Assembly: GCF_024868665.1 (NCBI RefSeq)
Contig: NC_079897.1
Location: 7,113,240-7,177,239, forward strand
Reading direction: 5' to 3'
DNA: 64,000 bases
DNA from: Triplophysa rosa
Lineage: Eukaryota; Chordata; Actinopteri; Cypriniformes; Nemacheilidae
In this document: one piece after another, positions 10,990-19,996 of the stretch
Numbering within the stretch: position 1 is the first letter of the stretch
How the letters are laid out: every line of letters starts with the position of its first letter
The notes under the pieces: model-generated
The model's input: the letters and a program-made list of their open reading frames with translations, nothing else
Databases searched by the model: none
What the model was told of the DNA's origin: nothing
Position numbers and translations under genes: made by a program

Positions 10990-11105
10990 ATTTAGATTTC
11001 TTGATTTGTCTGTGTTTTATGTCTAATCTACATTGTGTCTTCTGTAAAGCTGTTTTAGAACAGTGCAAACTGTGAAAAGCTCTATACAAATAACCTTGAA
11101 TTGAG
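10990..11105 (+). repeat. L2-like LINE 3' tail
   Basis: The sequence GTAAAGCTGTTTTAGAACAG followed by AAAAGCTCTATACAAATAAC and CTTGAATTGA is the diverged form of a very common fish L2-type 3' end. Only the tail is present. Confidence 0.6.
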
Positions 11106-12389
11106 CAATCTATTAGTTTACACAAATCTATTTTACACTTTTTAATACACAGAGTATGGATGGGGGTCAGTAAATAAGTACAGTAGAACTACAGATGATG
11201 CATAAAATGAGAAAAGGCCACATACTCCTGCTTATAGAGAAGTTGGTGATTTGTCATCAAAACCCACCATAACCTACATCCAACAGCTCATAAACTGGGT
11301 AAAAAGATAAAGGCTGCAAGGAGATGCATTGCTTTTGTGTGGGGTTTTTTAAGTTTAGCAATACACTACAATAAAGAAAAATAACCCATTCACACTATTT
11401 TATTTGATCTATAAATCATTTTTACAATATGCATTTCTTTCTTTGCACAGGAAAGTTTTCTTTCTTGTCAGTACACTTACCCTACATAAGCATAAATGTC
11501 AATTTTGCCAGAAACAGAAGATTTGTTTAATGTTTGCACTGCCTCATTCACATTTCATCCAGGCAAGAAACAAAAAACTGACAATGTGAGTATATAGATG
11601 TAATGCCAGGAGAGTGAAACTAATAAAAACAGATCAATATTTTACATTTTTGGGTACATAGATATACGTACTGCACCAGCAGAGATACTGATGCTATTTC
11701 TGTTTTGCAGCACATGCTACCTTCAGAGAGTGCCGGCTCCCTGTGATGCTGTGAATATTTACGTTTTCAAAGCGTCCTCACCCACTCACCTTTCAAGTCA
11801 TGCATGCATCTAATCCTCAGGTGCTTAAAACCATATCAAACTGGGATTTCTGTGCATTTCCAAGCGCATTTACCCCTCTGCTGGCAAGAGTTGCTACCCA
11901 TGTCTGACAATGGCTGTGGCTATTGTGCTGGGTGTCTCTAGAGCTCTTGCTGGAGTGGCACTCAGCTGTAGGTAATCTGGTTATGCCCCATTAGGCTTGT
12001 GTGGGACAGGTTTAGCGTAATCTGTCATGCCCCACAGGGTTTCTGAGGACCTACCTCAAGTGTAATTTGGGATTATGTTTGTAGCACTGATGTTTTGGGA
12101 TTCAGGAGAGAATCAACATTTGTGTCACTTTCTGTTCCTGTGACCTAAACTTTAAGATGCTTTTGTGCTGTTGGGATGTTTTAAAGAAGAGAGGGGCGAG
12201 CAGGATGAGCTGCCACACATAATCACTACAAGGTATTCAACCAAATATTCAATTGCAGAACACATTTGTTTTCCTTGTTGGCAAATGATCATGATCATGA
12301 TGAAGAAATCAAATACAAATCAGACAAAGAAAAATATACATAAAGAATGTATGTATATCTTTATATACCTTTAAATTGTATCATTGCTG
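11106..12389. other. Unassigned intergenic DNA
   Basis: No coding region was supported. A slightly GC-richer stretch at about 11700-12100 was not recognised. Confidence 0.35.
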
Positions 12390-12477
12390 TATGACATATC
12401 GCTTTATTGCTCCCTGAACTTTGTAAGTCGCTTTGGATACAATCGTCTGCTAAATGACTAAATGTAAATGTAAATAT
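12390..12477 (+). repeat. SINE/LINE 3' tail with TAAATG repeats
   Basis: TTGTAAGTCGCTTTGGATAC, CGTCTGCTAAATGACTAAAT and a short AATGTA repeat form the conserved tail shared by fish SINEs and their partner L2-type LINE. The tRNA- or 5S-derived head is not recognisable. Confidence 0.65.
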
Positions 12478-12741
12478 AGTGGTTTACTGTATATCAGTGA
12501 TCCTCAATTGGCGGACAGTCAATCCCAAAACAATTTGTGTCACTACCAAAACAACATGGTATCGACATGTTCGTTTTGGTAGTAATATTTAATTGATTGT
12601 TTTATATATGTCATAACATTCATAGTTTTACATTTTTGCTGACTGATGATATTTTCACTGATACAGACAAGAAAAGCACAAGAGACAGATAAAGCCAAAA
12701 TCGCATAGTCAGAATCAGATCAGATGGGACCAAAATACTAT

Positions 12742-12845
12742 CCCGTTCACCCAAAAATAAAAATTCTGTCATCATTTACTCACCCTCAAATTTTTCTAAA
12801 CCTGTATACATATCTTTGTTCTGCTAAACAGACAAACATTTCATC
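12742..12845 (+). repeat. Fragment of a high-copy fish interspersed repeat
   Basis: GTTCACCCAAAAATAAAAAT followed by TCTGTCATCATTTACTCACC is the start of a DNA-transposon-derived repeat that is very abundant in cyprinid genomes. This supports a cypriniform source. Class assignment is uncertain. Confidence 0.55.
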
Positions 12846-13592
12846 GGTTTATGGTCTATAGCCTATACAAAAATAAAATGTTTAGTCAGATATATAGGCT
12901 AATATCATGAGGAATCATAAAAACTCAACCTTGTCAATTGTTGATCTGGCTAATCCTTTTTGTAATATAATTGAATTTACCTGAAATGTACATGTTAACA
13001 ATTGCTTATGACAACAAATTGATTGGGCGCACTTTATTATATGTACATTTTCAATAAGTTACATATAAATATGGGCAAATACTCTTGCTTTTAGTGACAC
13101 ATTGATGCCCATCTGCATGCTCATTAAAACAGCTAATTAATAAATAGGATTTGAATGAATTATGAGAAGAATGCCCAGGGACAAAACTTACATGCAATAT
13201 CTGGATTTTTCTGCTCCTCTTTGATAATTAGCCAATTAATTCTATGTGGCATGTAGGTTTGTTATCAGCTCCTGAGCTTTCCACTAGCCCTGGTGGAAGT
13301 GTAAAGATTAGCGGGCATCTGAACCCACCTTGTGTGAAAACAACCATCTGATAATAGAATAGCAGAGAATGGCCAGCAAGACCACACATGCAGACACAAA
13401 CAAGTTTAAACATACACACAGACACTCAGCAGAGAGAGAAATAGCAGCCTTGTGGATCTATAACATAAAAAACAGCACAACTTTTTCTGACACTGAAATA
13501 TTGAAATTGTTTTAATTACCTAGTTTTAGACACTATTAAATGTCAACACATTTAATAGCTGATTAAAGAACTCCTTAATATATGGTCCGTAC
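12846..13592. other. Unassigned AT-rich DNA
   Basis: No feature could be supported. Confidence 0.35.
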
Positions 13593-14490
13593 ACTGAAAA
13601 AAATAACTTGTAGAATTTACTTAATAAAATCCTCGTAACAATTTGCACATTTTTTTTAAGTAAAATTTGCTGCTATACAAGTACAACCTACTAACCAGAA
13701 TAAAATAAATTTTACTTATTAAATACATTTAGTTTTTGTTAAAATATCAAGTAAGTGTTACTTAAAGTAAACCAAAAAAATGACGCTGAACAAAAACATG
13801 TCTTACTCAAACTTCATAAATCATTTACTTTCATATTGAAATACACTATTTTTTTACAACATAGATGGTCAAGTAAGAAGAGACTGGTGGTCTCTGTACT
13901 AGCATTAGCACAATTACAGCTCAATAAGTGAAATAACACACTTCATGACTGATAGCGTGCTTCCCTCAGCCTAGGCACAAGCACCGCTCTTCTGAACAAT
14001 GGAAACAACTTAAAAAACCCAAACTTAAAAATAATACCATAACTCTCCTAAATCTCAAAGATAAATCAACAAAAAACATGACCAAGTCTTTCTTTTTACT
14101 GAAAACACATAAAATGACAGTTAATCTTAAAAAGTGCAATCAGATACAAAGCATGCTGGGAACTACAGATCAACTGCCAAGGTAGTTACGTAAATCTACA
14201 AAAATGATTTAGTCTCAACACAAAATAAAAAAGTAAACTTAATTTGACCAATTTAAATGGGTTTAACATAATAAAATTTAGTTGGATTTACTTAATAATT
14301 TGTTCAATTGAAATTACTCAAAGAAAATAATTAAAATCTCAACTACCAAAATTAGCAGATTTTATTCCCAAGATGTTTTACGTTATTTATACTCATTATT
14401 TTGTTAAAAACAGGAACATAATTATATTAAGTATATTTTAATCATTTATTTTCATAAAATCTACTTAGAAACATCATTTTTTTTTACAGT
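13593..14490. mobile_element. Non-autonomous DNA transposon with A-rich TIR (fold-back type)
   Basis: The left end ACTGAAAAAAATAAC and the reverse complement of the right end ACTGTAAAAAAAAATG are similar, and TA lies near both flanks. The interior has no ORF and includes GCATGCTGGGAACTACAGAT, a motif related to the interior of the fold-back element at 27056-28406. Boundaries are approximate. Confidence 0.45.
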
Positions 14491-14636
14491 ATATGTTTAT
14501 TATGTACAAATAGCTACAATAAATGTATAACACTCTGTGTGTGTTCCCTGTGTATCGAACCCATAACCTTTGCATTGTACTGCATTTTACTGCACTCAAC
14601 TTGTCATGCTCTAAAACTGTTAACTGTAAAGGTTAT

Positions 14637-15046
14637 TGTGGGGAGCACACCGGTGCGCAATCAGCGTCTCCATAGAAACCGCCAAATCACACACACCTGC
14701 CGATCAGTCCACAGCTGATTTCCATCAAACTTACTGGATATAAGCCAGAAGATGGAAGGAGAAAGGGGAGTTGCTCTCCACGTCAACGAATCTCTAACAC
14801 TTTGTTTCCTTGTTCACCACAGAGAGCGAGTGATGATCGGCAGGCTCCTTCACAAGGACACGGCAGACTTTCTCACCACTTCCGGAGCACGAGGCGAAGC
14901 GGATTCACCCCACACCGTGGACGGAGCTAATTCCCCACAAAATCTACTCACTGTCTTCTCTTAACACGGTGCATGTGTGAATAAAATTACCCTTCGGGGA
15001 CACTGTTTAACATTCTCTGGACTGTCTCGTTACTCTACCCGCCACA
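14637..15046 (+). repeat. 5' LTR of the Gmr1-like element
   Basis: About 410 bp, TGTGGGGAGCAC...CCGCCACA. It contains a TATA-like GGATATAAGCC (about 14736) as probable promoter and an AATAAA signal at about 14980. The likely primer-binding region starts right after it (GTTGGTGGAGAATGTGGGC, 15047-15065); the primer tRNA was not identified. Confidence 0.85.
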
Positions 15047-15156
15047 GTTGGTGGAGAATGTGGGCACATTGAACGAGTACAAAGACTACGGATGAATAAA
15101 AACCCTGTCACTTTCTCTACAGATATCTCTCTCTCTCGTTTCGGACGAAGGCCAGG

Positions 15157-15672
15157 ATGGAGGAAATTATACGCCGCCTCACGGAACTCTCTACTCGGCA
15201 ACAGGGCTTCTCCGAACAGCTCGCCAAACGGCAAGAGCGGGTGGAACACTCGCTGGACATGTTACGGGAACTTCCCGCGACCAGAACACCTCTCCCGGAA
15301 GCTCGCTCCACAGCGCACCTGCATCTTACTAAATTGGGTGAGCTGGACGACATCGACGCTTACCTCCACACTTTCGAAGTTACCGCACTCCGTGAAGCCT
15401 GGGATAAGCGCGAGTGGGCGCGGCTGCTAGCTCCGCTCCTGACCGGCGAGGCCCAACGAGCCTACTTTGCTCTCCAGGCCCCCCAGAATGAGGACTACGA
15501 CTCTTTGAAGAGAGAAATCCTCGCCCGAGTGGGGTTATCGCCAGTTGGAGCCGCCCAGCAGTTCCATGCTTGGGTTTTCGATCAAGCAGCAGGCGGCTCG
15601 AGTTCAGGCCGCCCAACTAACACGATTGGCGCATCTCTGGTTGCTGACGGGCGATCCCTCCGGGGCCCAGGT
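15157..15672 (+). pseudogene. Gag N-terminal half of the Gmr1-like element
   Basis: Starts MEEIIRRLTELSTRQQG and continues through LTKLGELDDIDAYLHTFE, WARLLAPLLTGEAQRAY and YDSLKREILARVGLS. This resembles the capsid region of Gmr1-like Gag, the group from which the vertebrate SCAN domain is thought to derive. A frame change near 15590 and then the inversion breakpoint near 15665 end the normal reading. The rest of the capsid is found on the opposite strand (about 15673-15997). Confidence 0.75.
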
Positions 15673-15997
15673 CGCGGTGATTTCGGTGTACGCTGCAGCT
15701 CGCAAGCCAGGTGCGTGAAGGGGGGTGGCGGGTTCTGTCGGCATCGGCTCGTCCTGGGGAAAAGCCAGCGGGGGTCTGTTGTTTGGTATTGAGGTACCCT
15801 CTTGCTGTCGCCAACCGCAGTTTGCCCTCCTGGGTGGAGGCAGGACTCTCTCTCCCGTCTCTCGGGCGAACGTTGCTTCCGCGAGCTCGAGGGCCTCCAC
15901 TAGCTCCCGGATCGAGGTGGGGTCCCGCATGCCTACGGGAGTCCTGAGCCGGCGAGGCAGCGCGTGTAGCAGGCGGTCTATGATGACGGCCTCCACA
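15673..15997 (-). pseudogene. Inverted Gag segment (C-terminal capsid) of the Gmr1-like element
   Basis: The minus-strand translation includes DRLLHALPRRLRTPVGMRD and TSIRELVEALELAEATFARE, the SCAN-like end of the capsid, then a basic and proline-rich stretch. It lies antiparallel to the rest of the element. The 11-nt sequence GGGGCCCAGGT at 15662-15672 recurs inverted at 15998-16008, so the segment is flanked exactly by a short inverted repeat, the likely site of the rearrangement. No zinc knuckle or protease motif was found. Confidence 0.75.
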
Positions 15998-16025
15998 ACC
16001 TGGGCCCCACCCCACTCCCTACTTC

Positions 16026-18770
16026 TTGGTAAAGAACGGTCTGTTGTATTGCGTCGCACTGAGGCGGGGGGAGGAGAAACAACTGCTGGTTGTCCCAAAA
16101 GCCAAGACTGCCACGGTGATGGAGTTGGCTCATACCCACCCAATGGCCGGACACTTAGGCTCAGCCAATACCGCTCAACGTATCCGGGATTGGTTTCACT
16201 GGCCAGGGCTGGAGACGGAGGTAAAAAGATTCTGCCAAAGCTGTCCTACTTGCCAGCGGACCTCACCAAAGCGGGACCCCCTCCCCAGCCCTCTGATTCC
16301 CCTCCCCATCATTGAGGTAGCCTTCTCGCACATCGGGATGGACCTGGTAGGGCCTCTGCCAAAGTCTGCCCATGGCCATGGACACATATTAGTAATCGTG
16401 GACTATGCTACTCGATATCCAGAAGCCATCCCGTTAAGAAAGGCCACAGCCAAGGCCATCGCCCAGGAGTTGTTCATGCTCTCCACCCGGGTGGGGATTC
16501 CTGCCAAAATTTTGACTGATCAGGGGACCCCGTTCATGTCCCGGCTGATGGCCGACCTCTGCCACCTCCTTAAAGTCAAACAGCTCCGAACCTCCGTCTA
16601 CCACCCCCAGACCGATGGCCTCGTTGAGCGATTCAATCAAACTTTGAAGAGGATGTTACGGCGTGTGGTGGCAGAGGATGGGCGCGACTGGGACCTCATG
16701 CTCCCCTATGTACTCTTCGGAGTACGAGAGGTCCCTCAGGCCTCCACCGGCTTCACACCTTTTGAACTCTTTTTTGGTAGACAACCTAGGGGCTTACTGG
16801 ACGTGGCCCGCGAGGCTTGGGAACACCAACCCGCCCCTCACCGAAGCATAGTAGAGCACGTCCAACAAATGAGAGAGCGCATTGACCGCGTGATGCCCCT
16901 CGTTAGGGAACACCTTGTGGAGTCCCAGCGTGCCCAGAGACGGCTATATGACCGGCCCGCACAGCCCAGGGAGCTACAACCGGGAGACCGAGTACTCATC
17001 TTAACGCCCTCACCTACATCAAAGTTCCTGTCCTCCTGGAAGGGCCCCTGTACGGTCGTCGAGAAGGTAGGGCAGGTCAATTACCGGGTTCGTCAGCCGG
17101 GAAGACGGAAAGAAGAGCTGCTCTACCATATAAATCTCCTGAAGAAGTGGGTGGCCCCGCCGGAACACATGGCAGCCATCGCAGCCTCAGAGCCCCCGGT
17201 GATTCATATGGGAGAGCAGCTCTCCCCCGTCCAGAAGACAGAGCTGGGTGCCCTGGTCAGTCAATTCTCAGATGTGTTCTGCGAACGGCCCGGGCAGACC
17301 AGGATAGTCCAGCATGAGATCCGGACGCCCCCTGGCGTAGTCGACCGACAGCGGCCCTACCGGGTCCCCGAGGCTCGTCGACTGGCGATCGAGGAAGAAG
17401 TTACACGGATGAGAGACCTCGAGGTAATTGAAGCATCACGTAGCCCCTGGTCCAGCCCCATCGTCATGGTTCCAAAACCAGATGGCACTCTCCGCTTTTG
17501 TAATGATTTTCGCTGGCTAAACGAGGTTTCCAGTTTCGACGGGTACCCCATGCCCCGGGTCGACGAACTCCTCGACAGGTTAGGGTCAGCGCGCTTCATC
17601 TCTACACTGGATCTCACGAAAGGGTACTGGCAGGTGCCCCTCTCCCCCAAGTCAAGGGAGAAAACTGCCTTCAGCACCCCCTCCGGACACTGGCAGTACC
17701 GGGTACTGCCCTTCGGGCTCCACGGGGCACCTGCCACTTTCCAACGCATGATGGACATCCTTCTATGGCCCCATCAAGAGTATGCGGAGGCCTACCTGGA
17801 CGACCTCGTAATCCACTCAGAGAACTGGGATGAACACCTCGTAAGATTGCGGAGAGTGCTGATGGACATCAGGAAAGCGGGGCTGGCCGCGAATCCGAGA
17901 AAGTGCCACCTCGGACTTGCAGAAGCACAGTACCTGGGTTTCCGCGTTGGTCGAGGGATAGTCCAACCGCAGGTCCAAAAGGTGGAAGCAGTCCAAAAGA
18001 CCTCTCGGCCCATCAACAAAACCCAGGTACGGGCCTTCCTCGGGTTAACGGGCTACTATAGATGCTTCATTCCTAACTTATCCTCCCTAGCCAGTCCCCT
18101 GACCGACCTGACCAAAAAGGGGCAGCCAGAGAAGCTAATCTGGAGTGCAGGAGCAGAGGGGTCCTTCCAGACACTGAAACGGGCCCTAGTGTCGTCCCCC
18201 CTTCTACACGCCCCCGACTTTGGTTGCCCCTTCATACTACAGACAGATGCTTCCGACGTCGGCCTGGGTGCCGTGCTCTCTCAACAGAAAGGAGGAGAGG
18301 AACATCCAGTCCTCTACATCAGTCGGAAGCTCACCCCTGCAGAGTCCCTGTATGCCACAGTCGAGAAGGAAGCCCTTGCCATAAAGTGGGTAGTCCTGGA
18401 GCTGCGGTATTACTTACTCGGCCGAACCTTCTCACTAATGACCGACCACGCACCCCTGGTCTGGATGGCCAAAGCCAAGGACACGAACCCCCGTGTGACC
18501 AGGTGGTTCCTCGCGCTCCAGGACTTCCACTTTAAAATCTTACATCAGGCAGGGGCTTCCCATGGCAATGCCGATGGACTCTCAAGGTGGTGGTCAGGTT
18601 GGACATCTCGGTCAGGTACGCTTCCCCCTCCCCCTCATTCTCCTTTGTTTGCCCACAGATCGACACACCGGACCACAACGACGCTTGGGGGGGAGCACCG
18701 GTGCGCAATCAGCGTCGCCATAGAAACCACCAAATCACACACACCCGCCTGCCGATCAGTCCACAGCTGA
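16026..18770 (+). CDS. pol: Gmr1-like Pol: integrase - reverse transcriptase - RNase H
   Basis: One uninterrupted frame of 914 codons, which may be open further upstream. Integrase: His-His-Cys-Cys zinc site (HTHPMAGHLG, then CQSCPTCQR; residues about 38-80), catalytic core with IGMDLVGPL, LTDQGTPFMS and LVERFNQTLKRML (about 100-210), and a GPY/F-like end with SSWKGPCTVV (about 340). RT: WSSPIVMVPKPDGT, FCNDFRWLN, STLDLTKGYWQVPL, LPFGLHGAP and the catalytic AYLDDLVIHS (about 440-610). RNase H: LQTDASDVGLGAVLSQ, YATVEKEALAI, LMTDHAPLVWM, GNADGLSR (about 735-855). The last 50 or so codons read into the 3' LTR. All expected catalytic acidic residues are present. Protease is missing. Confidence 0.92.
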   Translation: MVKNGLLYCVALRRGEEKQLLVVPKAKTATVMELAHTHPMAGHLGSANTAQRIRDWFHWPGLETEVKRFCQSCPTCQRTSPKRDPLPSPLIPLPIIEVAFSHIGMDLVGPLPKSAHGHGHILVIVDYATRYPEAIPLRKATAKAIAQELFMLSTRVGIPAKILTDQGTPFMSRLMADLCHLLKVKQLRTSVYHPQTDGLVERFNQTLKRMLRRVVAEDGRDWDLMLPYVLFGVREVPQASTGFTPFELFFGRQPRGLLDVAREAWEHQPAPHRSIVEHVQQMRERIDRVMPLVREHLVESQRAQRRLYDRPAQPRELQPGDRVLILTPSPTSKFLSSWKGPCTVVEKVGQVNYRVRQPGRRKEELLYHINLLKKWVAPPEHMAAIAASEPPVIHMGEQLSPVQKTELGALVSQFSDVFCERPGQTRIVQHEIRTPPGVVDRQRPYRVPEARRLAIEEEVTRMRDLEVIEASRSPWSSPIVMVPKPDGTLRFCNDFRWLNEVSSFDGYPMPRVDELLDRLGSARFISTLDLTKGYWQVPLSPKSREKTAFSTPSGHWQYRVLPFGLHGAPATFQRMMDILLWPHQEYAEAYLDDLVIHSENWDEHLVRLRRVLMDIRKAGLAANPRKCHLGLAEAQYLGFRVGRGIVQPQVQKVEAVQKTSRPINKTQVRAFLGLTGYYRCFIPNLSSLASPLTDLTKKGQPEKLIWSAGAEGSFQTLKRALVSSPLLHAPDFGCPFILQTDASDVGLGAVLSQQKGGEEHPVLYISRKLTPAESLYATVEKEALAIKWVVLELRYYLLGRTFSLMTDHAPLVWMAKAKDTNPRVTRWFLALQDFHFKILHQAGASHGNADGLSRWWSGWTSRSGTLPPPPHSPLFAHRSTHRTTTTLGGEHRCAISVAIETTKSHTPACRSVHS

Positions 18771-19098
18771 CTTCCATCAAACTTACTGGATATAAGCCAG
18801 AAGATGGAAGGAGAAAGGGGAGTTGCTCTCCACGTGAACGAGTCTCTAACACTTTGTTTCCTTGTTCACCACAGAGAGCGAGTGATGATCGGCAGGCTCC
18901 TTCACAAGGACACGGCAGACTTTCTCACCACTTCCGGAGCACGAGGCGAAGAGGATTCACCCCACACCGTGGACGGAGCTAATTCCCCACAAAACCTACT
19001 CACTATCTTCTCCTAACACGGTGCATGTGTGAATAAAATTACCCTTCGGGGACACTGTTTAACATTCTCCGGACTGTCTCGTTACTCTGCCCGCCACA
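18686..19098 (+). repeat. 3' LTR of the Gmr1-like element
   Basis: About 413 bp, matching 14637-15046 with few differences (G-run length at the start, a 4-nt insertion near the CCGCCTGCCGATC motif, scattered substitutions). It ends CCGCCACA at 19098 and is followed by the TTAT target duplication. Start uncertain by a few bases because of a G-run shared with the polypurine tract. Confidence 0.85.
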
Positions 19099-19484
19099 TT
19101 ATATAAATGCAATCTGTAAGATTTATGCAATATCCAAGTCTTCTGAAGTGATGCAGTAGCTTTGTGAAGAAAAGACTATAAAGATTTTTCATTTAGTCAT
19201 TTGATGTTTGTAGTCATTCAAGCACACGGGAAATGTATTTTTAATGCTATAGTGCCACACACTTTTCAGTTCACTTAGTTGAAAGCAGTAAAATACAGCA
19301 CGCATCAGTGTTACCAGTAGAGTGGAAATGAGCAATTGTAATTTATAATTTGCACCTCTATATTGCAACATTTTTTGTTTCCTGCCTTTCCACATCTGAT
19401 ATGTTTTTTTTTTTTTTTTAACTCACCTTTGTATAAAAGTTTTGTATAAATGGTTTGTGTTTGCACATATGGCTGACATGTGTA

Positions 19485-19590
19485 ACCGATCCTACCTGAA
19501 CCTGCTCCGAGCGGGGTTCTAACTTCTAACCAGCGAGAAGTACAAAATGGGAATGAGGCACTCTAACCACGAGGCCACAGACACTAATAG
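19485..19590 (-). repeat. tRNA-derived SINE fragment
   Basis: On the minus strand GGCCTCGTGGTTAGAGTGCC resembles a pol III box A region of a tRNA-like head. A box-B-like GGTT...GAACCCCGCTCGG follows, disrupted by a short insertion. No intact tRNA fold is expected. Confidence 0.5.
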
Positions 19591-19830
19591 GGGGTTCCTA
19601 CGCGAATTAAGTTATTTGTGCGAGTGAATTATATACAAAGTCAATGCAAAGAAATAGACGCAAACTCGCGGCAGGCGATGTGAATGAGGCGAAACGGGCT
19701 GCAAACGTGCGTAAATCGCGTCTTCCGTGCAAGTTGAAAGAATAAAAACTCGGGCGAGAAATTTTCCTTGCACGAAAATAACGAACTATTCCCGCGAGTA
19801 ATAAAGAGCAAGGAACTGAACACAACATAA
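19591..19830. repeat. Probable interspersed repeat, CpG-bearing
   Basis: A stretch with many CG dinucleotides (CGCGAATTAAG, CTCGCGGCAGGCGATG, CCCGCGAG) set in AT-rich DNA, reminiscent of a fish MITE. Ends were not determined. Confidence 0.35.
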
Positions 19831-19929
19831 TGTAAATTGTAGTCTGGGAGTTAGCTGCACAGATCACACTAGGTGACATAATTAATAACACGTTAAGATA
19901 ATGAATTATAATTAAAATCTTTACTCATT

Positions 19930-19996
19930 TTTGGCGCACCTAGGGATCGGCGGTGCCCCTAGCATTTGCCTACTCCAACTATGCAGGGCCGGCCCT
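19930..19996 (-). repeat. hAT terminal fragment
   Basis: On the minus strand CAGGGCCGGCCCTGCATAG at 19996 looks like the terminal inverted repeat of a common fish hAT group, followed by AGTAGGCAAATGCTAGGGGC. Only one end is seen. Confidence 0.45.

Larger units (their letters stand above)
14637..19098 (+). mobile_element. Gmr1-like Ty3/gypsy LTR retrotransposon, nearly complete
   Basis: Two LTRs (14637-15046 and 18686-19098) bound by the 4-bp target duplication TTAT (14633-14636 and 19099-19102). LTRs begin TG and end CA and look very similar by eye, so insertion is recent. Internal order: gag start (15157), an inverted segment (about 15673-15997), then a single long Pol frame with integrase, RT and RNase H in that order. 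Integrase upstream of RT is the diagnostic feature of the Gmr1 group; other Ty3/gypsy elements have it last. No protease motif was found, and the inversion breaks gag, so this copy is probably not autonomous, although its Pol enzymes look intact. Confidence 0.9.

Noticed and set aside
15604..16143. An independent minus-strand gene inside the LTR element
   Set aside because: Its product matches the missing capsid half of the same element's Gag, so an inversion explains it better than a separate antisense gene.
19485..19590. Functional tRNA gene
   Set aside because: Only A- and B-box-like segments remain, box B is interrupted, and the acceptor stem cannot be formed; a SINE head is more likely.
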